From NCBI GenBank assembly GCA_002968845.1, contig PVBG01000018.1, positions 1-64,000 of the forward strand: a stretch of 64,000 bases of DNA, read 5' to 3'. This DNA is from Neorhizobium tomejilense. Lineage in GTDB: Bacteria; Pseudomonadota; Alphaproteobacteria; Rhizobiales; Rhizobiaceae. The position numbers were made by a program, and so were the translations under genes. The notes under the pieces are model-generated. The model searched no databases. It had not been told where the DNA came from and saw only the letters and a program-made list of their open reading frames with translations. This document shows positions 1 to 8,006 of this stretch, piece by piece (position 1 is the stretch's first letter; each line of letters opens with the position of its first letter).

Positions 1-1
1 G

Positions 2-112
2 GCGGAGCGAAAGGTCGATGCTCTATGGGATGCCGTCGGCGCCTTGATCCCCCGCTTCACACCGGCAGAATGCGCAAACTACTTCAGGGCTGCTGGATAT
101 GACCCGGATTGA
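2..112 (+). mobile_element. IS630-family transposase, C-terminal end only
   Basis: An open frame entering from the left edge encodes 36 residues before a TGA. It contains RFTPAECANYFRAAGYDPD, the typical end of IS630-family DDE transposases. Only the tail lies in the window, so intactness cannot be judged. It marks the left side of the defence-gene region as mobile-element territory. Confidence 0.7.
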
Positions 113-167
113 ACAGGATGTGCTCTAATTCACTTGCAGCAAATTTCTCGACCCCGGTGCAAGAGCG

Positions 168-788
168 ATGACGATTGACAAAACCGAAGCCGCCCGCCGT
201 CAATTGGAAACAGCCATCGACCTCTATTTCGATGATGCCGACAGCCTTTCAGTCCACACGCTCGCTTTCGCAAGCTTAAAGGTTCTTTTTGATCTTTACC
301 CGCATCGTAATCAGGACGGCTTTGCCGCGCAGCTCGACGGAATAGTCAAAAAGGAAGGCTGGAAGGCCATGTCCGGTGTCGCAAATTTCCTGAAGCACGC
401 TGATCGCGATCCGGACGCGCTTTTGGCGCCGAACCACCCTCAGCAGTGTATGTCGATCATCGGTCTTGCAACTCTTCTGTACCGCCGTATCACCGGCGAT
501 CTCTCTCTGAAAATGCGAGCCTTCGATTACTGGGTCGAAGAACTTGGGTACGAGGACTTGGAAATCGAAGAGCTCGATACCGATCCGCAACGTGTTCAAG
601 CCTTCGCTGATCACCGGGCACAAATTCGTGCTCTCCCTCATGCTGAGATGATGGCGGTTGGAAAAAGTCAGTACCAATTCTTCCTGAAAAATTTCGAAAA
701 GTTGCAGGGAATGGCTCGTCAGGCTGAAATTGAAGGTCTTTCACTGACGGAACTGCTGGATCAGCAAATTGGGACTGTGACCAAATGA
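168..788 (+). CDS. Conserved hypothetical protein, all-alpha, HEPN-like in appearance
   Basis: This encodes 206 residues, predicted mostly helical and soluble, with no signal peptide or membrane segment. The N-terminal half (about residues 8-45, RRQLETAIDLYFDDAD then SVHTLAFASLKVL) and the later segment GVANFLKHADRDPDALL resemble a recurring proteobacterial family of unknown function often found near mobile elements. The layout of two helices with polar positions recalls HEPN-type folds, but no clear catalytic R-x4-6-H motif can be pointed to. It sits alone between the IS630 tail and the Gabija-type pair. The start codon is ATG with a weak ribosome-binding site. The function is unknown; the HEPN comparison is inference only. 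Confidence 0.65.
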   Translation: MTIDKTEAARRQLETAIDLYFDDADSLSVHTLAFASLKVLFDLYPHRNQDGFAAQLDGIVKKEGWKAMSGVANFLKHADRDPDALLAPNHPQQCMSIIGLATLLYRRITGDLSLKMRAFDYWVEELGYEDLEIEELDTDPQRVQAFADHRAQIRALPHAEMMAVGKSQYQFFLKNFEKLQGMARQAEIEGLSLTELLDQQIGTVTK

Positions 789-1028
789 TGGGGCCTGTCT
801 CTCATCGAGCGCCGTGAACATGCATGAACCCTGATCATAGGCACGTCGACTTTACGCCCACTTAGCGGCCATTTAGCCCCGGTCGACACTCTCTCAAAAC
901 GTGCCGTCCGCTCTCCTCTGGGAGCGTTTGCCGGAAAGCGGCCGCCAATAGGGCGGATGACGTTCCGACGAAGCAGGTGTAGAATGAAAAAAATACAACA
1001 TAAAAATGCATGACGTTAGGGGGACGCT

Positions 1029-2833
1029 TTGAAGATTTACGCCGTGTCGATTGAGAATTTTCGGGGCATCAGTTCAGCCAAGCTGCTTCTGCCCGATCAT
1101 GCCGTCCTCATTGGCGACAACAACACCGGCAAGTCCTCCGTTCTCGAAGCTATAGATCTTGCGCTTGGGCCGGATCGACTAAACCGCCGACCTCCTGTCG
1201 ACGAGCACGATTTCTATGAGGGCGAGTATCTGCCCGTGGCTCCGACTCCGGCCGAGGATGGCGCAGCCCCAGAGCCGCAGCCCGCCCCGCAAATCACCGT
1301 AGAGGTCACGATCATCGGGCTGTCGGAGGAGCAGGAAGCCCGATTTGGAGGCAATATCGAGTGGCTAAACGTCGAGACCGGAGACTTCTTCACGGAAGCA
1401 AATCCCGCTGGCGTGGATGCGGCGAACATCAAGGCGGCGCTGCGCGTCACGTTCATCGGCGCATATGACGGCGAAGAGGACGATTTCGTTGGCAATACCT
1501 ATTATGCGCGCAGCTTGACGGAGGAAGACACTCCCGTACCCTTCTCCAAGAAGGACAAGCAGCACTGCGGTTTCCTCTTCCTGCGCTCGCTACGCACGGG
1601 CTCGCGCGCACTAAGCCTGGAGCATGGCAGCCTGCTCGACATCATCTTGCGGCTGAAGGAAATCCGGCCGCAAATGTGGGAAGGTACGATCGGCACGCTC
1701 GCCGGATTCGATGTCGCGAGTGACCCCGCGATCGGCATTTCGGGCGTACTCGAGAGTATCGACAAATCGCTGAAGAAATATGTGCCGCGGGAATGGGGCG
1801 TGAAGCCGCATCTCAAGGTCTCGAACCTCACGCGCGAGCATCTACGCAAGGTCGTGACCGCCTTCATCGCCACCGGAGATGGCGCACATGCCGCACCCTT
1901 CTTCCGGCAAGGCACCGGCACGATCAACATGCTGGTGCTGGCGATGCTGTCGCAGATTGCCGAGGACAAGCAGAACGTCATCTTCGCCATGGAGGAGGTC
2001 GAGACCGCGATCCCGCCATATGCCCAGAAGCGGATCGTTCACGAGCTGCGCAAGCTGGCCGCCCAATCGATCGTAACCTCGCACTCGCCATATGTCCTTG
2101 AGGAATTCAAGCTTGACGAGACGGTGATATTGTCACGGGCGAGCGACGGTGTCCTGAAACAGGCGCAGATAGAGCTTCCCGACAGCGTGAAGCACAAGCG
2201 CTATCGCCAGGAGTTTCGGACGCGCTTTTGCGAGGGCCTGCTGTCCCGCCGTGTCCTCATCGCCGAGGGCGCCACCGAAGCAAGTGCATTTCCGGTCGCG
2301 GCACGCCGGCTCTCTGAACTGAATCCCGGCGTCTATGCCTCGTTGGAAGCGCTTGGGATCTGCATCATTGATGCGGGCACCGAGTCGCCGATCTCGCCGG
2401 GCTCTATAAGGGTCTCGGCAAGCGGACGTTCGCACTGTGCGACAAGCAGACCGCCCCCGCGAAGGCCGCTATCGAAGCCCAGGTCGAGCGTCTGTTCATG
2501 CACGAGGAAAAGGGCATCGAGGATCTGATCCTCAAGAATACGACCCAGGCCGCACTTGAGCGCTTTTCCGATGCACTCGACTGGCCACAGCACCTATCGC
2601 TGAAATACCCCGATCCGAAGGCCAACCTGATCTCCGCGCTGAAGGAGTATTTCGGGTGGGCGAAGGGTAACTGGGGCATCGCTGATTTCCTCGGCCAATG
2701 TTCCGAGGCTGAAATCCCGGCCTGGATTCGCGACGCCTGCGTAACCCTCGAGGCACTCTGCGATCCGCCGCCCCCGCCGCCAGAGCATGCGCAGGGAAAT
2801 GGCGCGGACGCCGCCGTTGAGCTCGGCGAATAG
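1029..2833 (+). pseudogene. gajA: OLD-family ATP-dependent nuclease, Gabija GajA type, frameshifted
   Basis: The first frame starts at a TTG (1029) behind an AGGGGGA ribosome-binding site. It carries an ABC-type ATPase head with Walker A (GDNNTGKSSVLEAI, about residues 30-43) and the late motifs AMEEVETAIPP and VTSHSPYVLEEF. A TOPRIM start follows (LIAEGATEASAF). Near 2400 the family sequence jumps to the frame that ends at 2833: GLGKRTFALCDKQ and HEEKGIEDLIL are encoded there, so one base appears to be missing. The restored protein would be about 600 residues, normal for GajA. The first frame runs on out of phase to 2528. Eight bases separate 2833 from the helicase gene. GajA homologues nick DNA and act with GajB in anti-phage defence. 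As written, the TOPRIM domain is broken. A sequencing error is the main alternative. Confidence 0.75.
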
Positions 2834-2841
2834 AGGGACGA

Positions 2842-4665
2842 ATGGTCGATCTGACTCCCGCGCAGAAGGAAGTTCTGAAGGAAGACGGGCACCAGCTCGT
2901 CGTGGGTGGGCCTGGCTCCGGCAAGACCACCGTTTCCATTTTGAAGGCGGCGAAGATCGCACGTGAGAAACTCAGGCCGGGGCAGCGCATCCTGTTCCTG
3001 AGTTTCGCGCGTGCAACGGTTTCGCGCGTCTTCGAGGCGATCGACGAAGAGCAGTCCGTTACGCAGGAGGAGAAGAAGCGGATCGAGGTCGATACCTATC
3101 ACTCGTTCTTCTGGCGCATTCTCAAGGCGCACGGCTATCTGGTCGGGTTTCCGCGCCGCATGACAATTCTGACGCCGCCTAACGAGGCGATCGCGCTTTC
3201 AACGATCCGCAGCGCCTTCAAGGCGCCGTCCAAGCTCTCGGACGAGGAGAAGGCACAGAAGGCCGCGCTGGAGATTGCCGAGCGGATGCGACTGGCTACC
3301 GAGGAAGGAAAAATCTGCTTCGACCTATTCGCGGAGCGCGTGGCCATCCTGTTGCACGGCTCCGCCAAGGTCCGCGATCTCGTATCGACTATGTATCCCT
3401 TCATAATCCTCGACGAGTTTCAGGATACCAGCGCCCAACAGTGGCGCGCGGTAGAGGCATTCGGGAAGAGCAGCACGCTGATCGCGCTGGCCGACCCCGA
3501 ACAGCGCATCTTTGATTTCATCGGCGCGGACCCGGAGCGTCTCGACCACTTTAGGGAGGCTTTCAAGCCTTCCGAGCACGATTTGGCCGGGGACAACCAT
3601 CGCAGCAAGGGAACAGATATTGCCTTGTTCGGCAACCACCTACTTACCGGCAAATTTCGGGAAGAAGCGTATCAGGGCATCGATTACGAGGGATTTGCCT
3701 CGAATCCTAATCAGGCTTTCGCCTCGGTTGTCGCTCAGGTTCTGAAAGCGCGTAAGCGGCTAATCGCGACGGGCCGCCGGGACTGGTCGCTTGCGATTCT
3801 GGTGCCGACGAAGCGTATGACCCGGCTAGTCTCCGACAATCTGCGCGAGCCCTTCGGCAACGTGCCTCCCATCGCACACACGGCCGCCGTCGACATGGAA
3901 GGCCCGATCCTAGCGGCAGAGGTGATTGCCTTCCTTCTCCAGCAGCGAAGTCATGCCGGCTGCTTTGACGAGTTCGTTGATGTGCTTTGCAGCTATTTCA
4001 GCGGCCGAGGAGGCCAGGCGCCGACGAAGGGGGATCTGACGGAAGCGGCGCGTTTCCGCTCGGCGCTGGGCAAATGGAACGACTGCCTCGCGAACGGAAA
4101 GGCCGTTCCGGCGAACAGCGTCTTGCAAGCCACGTTCGCGGTCCACGCGGCTGCAACGGCTGTTGCGCTGACTGGCCAGCCCGACGGCGACTGGGCCGCC
4201 GTTCGAGCGGTGCTCGAGGCTGGGGCCTGCACTCGGCTCGCCGAGGTTGCGAAGGAGGCGCGCAACGTCCGGCTCCTCGAACGCGGCACGCAGCTCCGGC
4301 AAACCCTGTCGCAGGACTGGCGCGATACCGGCGCATACAAGAACGCGCTGGCGGTCACTCGCCAAGCCTTCGTGCAGGAGCATTTCGCAACCGCTCACAA
4401 GCCGGAGTCGGGTGTCGTTGTGATGAACATGCACAAGGCGAAGGGTAAGCAGTTCGATGAGGTTATCATCTTCGAAGGATGGCCGAAGCGCTATAAGGGC
4501 AAGATCGTCGGCAACCCGGATCGCATTGTGGGCGGCAATGTACGCGCGGGGGCGATGACGCAAGCTCGCCAGAATTTCCGCGTGAGCGTGACGCGCGCGA
4601 AAACTCGCACAACGATCATGTCGCCCAACGACGACGTTTGTGTCCTCCTTATCCCCGATGAGTGA
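2842..4665 (+). CDS. gajB: UvrD/PcrA-like superfamily 1 helicase, Gabija GajB type
   Basis: This is a 607-residue SF1A helicase. Visible motifs are Walker A (GGPGSGKTTVS, about residues 22-32), motif Ia (LFLSFARATVSRVFEAI), the DEXQ-type motif II (ILDEFQDTSAQQW, near residue 190), the motif III region (LIALADPEQRIFDFIG) and late motifs MNMHKAKGKQFDEVIIFEG and FRVSVTRAKT. It begins 8 bp after the end of the OLD-family nuclease frame, the standard order of the two-gene Gabija system, in which GajB senses nucleotide or DNA changes and works with GajA. Other OLD/UvrD pairs with unproven function exist, so the system name rests on gene order and domain content. The reading frame is intact, unlike its partner. 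Confidence 0.85.
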   Translation: MVDLTPAQKEVLKEDGHQLVVGGPGSGKTTVSILKAAKIAREKLRPGQRILFLSFARATVSRVFEAIDEEQSVTQEEKKRIEVDTYHSFFWRILKAHGYLVGFPRRMTILTPPNEAIALSTIRSAFKAPSKLSDEEKAQKAALEIAERMRLATEEGKICFDLFAERVAILLHGSAKVRDLVSTMYPFIILDEFQDTSAQQWRAVEAFGKSSTLIALADPEQRIFDFIGADPERLDHFREAFKPSEHDLAGDNHRSKGTDIALFGNHLLTGKFREEAYQGIDYEGFASNPNQAFASVVAQVLKARKRLIATGRRDWSLAILVPTKRMTRLVSDNLREPFGNVPPIAHTAAVDMEGPILAAEVIAFLLQQRSHAGCFDEFVDVLCSYFSGRGGQAPTKGDLTEAARFRSALGKWNDCLANGKAVPANSVLQATFAVHAAATAVALTGQPDGDWAAVRAVLEAGACTRLAEVAKEARNVRLLERGTQLRQTLSQDWRDTGAYKNALAVTRQAFVQEHFATAHKPESGVVVMNMHKAKGKQFDEVIIFEGWPKRYKGKIVGNPDRIVGGNVRAGAMTQARQNFRVSVTRAKTRTTIMSPNDDVCVLLIPDE

Positions 4666-4860
4666 AGCTACGCTGCGGTCGTTGTGTGGGCAGGATCTGG
4701 GCAGCTTCAATGTGGCCTCCTATCGCGATGTCGGCGCTAGGGATAGGGCGCTCCGCCATCTTTCAATTAGGAGCTTTTGGCGGTGCGGTCATTTCCGTCG
4801 AGGACGCCTACAGCCATTCCCATGAGCAAGTAGCTGTCTCTACATTAAATTTGGCGCGAA

Positions 4861-4907
4861 CGCCTTGGCCAAACGAAGGGGTCGGTGGTTCAAGTCCCTT
4901 CAAGGCG
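4861..4907. other. tRNA T-arm-like hairpin with two nested stems
   Basis: CGCCTT (4861-4866) pairs perfectly with AAGGCG (4902-4907), and GAAGGG (4875-4880) pairs with CCCTTC (4896-4901), leaving an 8-base bulge on the left arm. The loop region contains GGTCGGTGGTTCAAGTCC, which matches the T-arm segment of alphaproteobacterial tRNAs such as tRNA-Ile and tRNA-Met. No complete cloverleaf can be drawn. It lies between the convergent ends of the helicase and AIPR genes. It may be a decayed tRNA 3' end left by island integration, or a structured transcript end without a T-tract. Confidence 0.35.
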
Positions 4908-4947
4908 AGGAGATATATAAGGGAGGATCGCGGTAACAGCCGCTGAT

Positions 4948-7026
4948 CTATCCGATCATTTCCACAGGCGCGCCTTCTTCTGCCAGCCTCTTCACGAGCA
5001 GCCGGATCGCGTTTCGCTCCGGCCGGGTAAGTGAAGTCACGCGCCGGTGAAGTTTTTCAAGCGCGCTGCTTGACTTCGGCGATAAGAGACCACGGCGATC
5101 TGCTGTCCGCCGGACAAGATCTGCCTTGCTGACCAACGATAGCAAGAAGATATCCAGGTCGATCTCTGAATCGAGTCTTGCTGTCGAACGGGCGCTTTTT
5201 TCCTCCGACTTGCTATCGTCCGGGTTTATCGTCAGGTGATCAGGGACCTCCGGCAAGTCAAAGCTGCGCTTTGAGATTTGCTCCCAGCAAGCCTGGGTTT
5301 TACAGTATTCTCCAACGTTCATCAGATTCTCGGGCGTTTCGCGGATAGCTCGTGCAATCTGTTGAGCGAGAATCTCGATGATTTTCTGGAGCTCTGACGG
5401 CACATCTTGAAGCTTCCAGATTTGGTTGAAGTCGAGGCCGGTTTTTCCATCGGCGATGATGTGGTTGGTAAGCCAAGCGAGAGTGTAAGTGACCGTCTGC
5501 GATTTATAAGCCCGATCGCTTGCATACCAATCCGATCTTGCAACCATTTTGTCTGTCCAGTTGAACAGCAAGGCCATTGAGCAGGCGTTTCGATACCAGT
5601 TCTCGTTTAGGCTGGACTGGCTTGTCTTCCATTGCTTGGAGGTCTGGTCGGCGAAGTACATGAAGCATTTCTGAGCATGCTTCGAGACGATGTCCGGACG
5701 GCAATCAAAAGTTACGACGTATTTTGCGAGATCGGTCTTTTCGATGACTTTCTCTTTAGGAAACTCAAGCTGGTACTTCCGTTTTTCGCTCTGGCTCTTA
5801 TACGCAATTCCGTCCCTGTACTGGCCACGTGCCCGTTCATAAAACCATTTCGTTCCGGAAAGAGCGCCAGCTTGCGGCGGTGCGGTGATACGACGTGAAA
5901 ACCGCTCCACCTGGAGATGGAAAGGGTGACTGGAGAAGAAGTCAGCTTCAGAAATCCGATTCTGCGTATTTGCGAAACGTGAAATTTTCGGGACAATTTG
6001 CTCGATAGCAGTTTCCGGAACAACCGAGAGCTTAAGCGGGACATGCACCCGATCAAGCGGGCTGCCGGAAACGTCTTTCGCGTAAAGTATCGACGCGGTT
6101 GTCTGACCACCATTGACTATCTGCAGGTTACTGATAGCTGCTATCGCAGGCTGCCCGTCTTCCAGCTTTACCAGTCGGACTGCAGATGCCGTTGCGGTGA
6201 GGCCGTTATTAAATGCGAAAAACATCTGGGGTGAGTCCTTGATAGTAGTAAGGATGCCCCTGTTTACCTTCGTCTTGGCCTGAAGATATGTGCGAACGTT
6301 CTGTTCGAGAAGGCGCGCACCATAAAGCCCATATATCCCAGCCAGCACATTTCCGGGAACCGCAAGCAAATACGATTCATGTTCTTCCGAGCTTGATGAA
6401 GCTCTCAGACAGGGGATCGGCCCTCCGGCAATTGTGGCAACATCGATCTCGATGGCTACTGGCGTCGAGCTGGCGCCTTGGATTTCGGTGTATCGGGCGA
6501 GATCGATTACGCTAAATACTACTGGGATACCCGCAGCTTCCTCAGCAAGCTGAGGCGCTCGTCGGGCGACCAGCCGCGCATTGGAAAAAAGAACAATCCG
6601 AAGCCTCTTGATAGAGGCACGATTACTAAAAATCGGATAGGCAACGGTGAAGGCTGAGCTGCTGTCCTCAAGAGCATTAACAAACTCGGAGCGCAATGAA
6701 TTCTCGAAAAAATTTATAACCCGTCGTATCGACGTATCGATTTGCGCTGCGTTTAAAGTCTCGAGTTCGGTACCGTTGCGGAAATCGCAGACTGCCAAAT
6801 AGAGAATGCCGCGATCCTGGTCGAACGCATATCCATCCACACGGTAGGGCTTTGATCCGCCGTCGCGATGGCAGTGCGTATGTTCAAGATCAATGGCGTC
6901 GCCGCTATCTGAAGCGGCTTCTGCGTAAAGCTGAAAAAAGGCTTCCTGCTGAAAAACGCCACCTGCTTCGGCTTCGAGCATGACGTCGTCGCGGAGTTCA
7001 TCAAGGGCTGTCTGAAGCTCGCTCAC
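4948..7026 (-). CDS. AIPR family protein (abortive infection phage resistance)
   Basis: This 692-residue protein carries the AIPR signature: FAFNNGLTATASAVRL (about residues 271-286) followed by SNLQIVNGGQTTASILYA (299-316). The N-terminal part contains DGYAFDQDRGILYLAVCDF (about 64-82), which looks like the core strand pattern of a PD-(D/E)XK fold, although a full catalytic set is not certain. AIPR proteins were named from plasmid abortive-infection loci and recur beside restriction genes. The gene is last in a four-gene operon; its ATG overlaps the stop of the DUF4420 nuclease gene in an ATGA. Its likely role is an effector or nuclease subunit of that system. The biochemical activity cannot be read from the sequence. 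Confidence 0.85.
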   Translation of the reverse strand: MSELQTALDELRDDVMLEAEAGGVFQQEAFFQLYAEAASDSGDAIDLEHTHCHRDGGSKPYRVDGYAFDQDRGILYLAVCDFRNGTELETLNAAQIDTSIRRVINFFENSLRSEFVNALEDSSSAFTVAYPIFSNRASIKRLRIVLFSNARLVARRAPQLAEEAAGIPVVFSVIDLARYTEIQGASSTPVAIEIDVATIAGGPIPCLRASSSSEEHESYLLAVPGNVLAGIYGLYGARLLEQNVRTYLQAKTKVNRGILTTIKDSPQMFFAFNNGLTATASAVRLVKLEDGQPAIAAISNLQIVNGGQTTASILYAKDVSGSPLDRVHVPLKLSVVPETAIEQIVPKISRFANTQNRISEADFFSSHPFHLQVERFSRRITAPPQAGALSGTKWFYERARGQYRDGIAYKSQSEKRKYQLEFPKEKVIEKTDLAKYVVTFDCRPDIVSKHAQKCFMYFADQTSKQWKTSQSSLNENWYRNACSMALLFNWTDKMVARSDWYASDRAYKSQTVTYTLAWLTNHIIADGKTGLDFNQIWKLQDVPSELQKIIEILAQQIARAIRETPENLMNVGEYCKTQACWEQISKRSFDLPEVPDHLTINPDDSKSEEKSARSTARLDSEIDLDIFLLSLVSKADLVRRTADRRGLLSPKSSSALEKLHRRVTSLTRPERNAIRLLVKRLAEEGAPVEMIG

Positions 7027-8006
7027 GCCGCAGTCTCCGAAATCGTCTCTTCGAGGTTTACACGATATTGTTCGCAGTCTGCGACACGGATGCTGTATGT
7101 CACCAACTCTACGCCGGCTCGCAAGTCATTGCGCTCAATACGGGGAAAATCTCCAATGACTGCGTAAAGCGATCTGTCGACCAAGATCCAAGCTTCCTCG
7201 TCGTATTCATCTTTCCATTCGTAGCGAGCGTTCAATAACGCGATTTCGAAGAGGTCGACCGTCGAATGCCCATAATCGGTCGCGAGATTGCGGATATCAC
7301 CCGCTAGTCTATTCAACGTGCCGCTCGCAGAATCGGTCGTCGGTAGCGGCGCAATACCCTGATTGCAGATGAAAATTCGCCCCTGAACCGGATCGAGCTG
7401 GTCCTCTGACGAGATACGAATGCGCCGATCCGCTGTGACGATTTGAGTTTTCACCTCGAAAATTGTCCCGCCGACTGTAAAGTCCTGTTCGTGACCTTCA
7501 TGCCCTATCCAGCATCGCAGCGCTGACAGGATGCCAAACCGGGGGACGAGAACATCACGCAGAAACAAGAGCTCCCCGACCAGACCAATGATCTCAGTGC
7601 GCGCAAGGAGCCGTTCGCGTCTTTGCCGCAACATGTCTTGCCAACGACGTAGCTCGTCAAGCACAACGATCATCCCGCGGTCGGACTGAAGCGGGCTAAG
7701 ATTATCGGTAGCGAGCATAAGGCCCATACACATGAGCCGAAAATTGCGAAAATCCGCTGGGTCGCCAAGGGTAATGGAAAGCCGAAAGCGATCGTTCGCA
7801 ATTGGCTCGAACGTGCAATCGATCCCGGTGAGCTTCGGAACCGACTTCTTGAGTTCGGGCGTGCACAGCGCATCAATCTGGAAGATGTACTTGGACCGAA
7901 AATTCTTTCCGATCTTGAAATCAAGTGGATGTCTGGCGTCAGCAAGACGCACATTACATGCGCCAGGCTCACTTGCAGGTACGATCTGGTCCCATTCATC
8001 CAGCAT
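7023..8006 (-). CDS. DUF4420 PD-(D/E)XK nuclease-like protein
   Basis: This 327-residue protein has a restriction-endonuclease-fold core: E145 in GLVGELLFLRDVL, D175 in GHEQDFTVGG and E184-x-K186 in TIFEVKTQ, the D-(x)n-ExK arrangement of PD-(D/E)XK nucleases. Family members (DUF4420) are predicted endonucleases found next to Z1 helicases. The start overlaps the end of the Z1 gene by 11 bp, and the stop overlaps the AIPR start by 4 bp, so translation is probably coupled. It is probably the cleavage subunit of the four-gene set. Confidence is high for family and fold, moderate for catalysis. Confidence 0.85.
   Translation of the reverse strand: MLDEWDQIVPASEPGACNVRLADARHPLDFKIGKNFRSKYIFQIDALCTPELKKSVPKLTGIDCTFEPIANDRFRLSITLGDPADFRNFRLMCMGLMLATDNLSPLQSDRGMIVVLDELRRWQDMLRQRRERLLARTEIIGLVGELLFLRDVLVPRFGILSALRCWIGHEGHEQDFTVGGTIFEVKTQIVTADRRIRISSEDQLDPVQGRIFICNQGIAPLPTTDSASGTLNRLAGDIRNLATDYGHSTVDLFEIALLNARYEWKDEYDEEAWILVDRSLYAVIGDFPRIERNDLRAGVELVTYSIRVADCEQYRVNLEETISETAA

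Noticed and set aside
2532-2990. Several minus-strand frames across the nuclease and helicase junction
   Set aside because: They run opposite the recognised OLD/UvrD motifs and have arginine- and proline-rich antisense composition.
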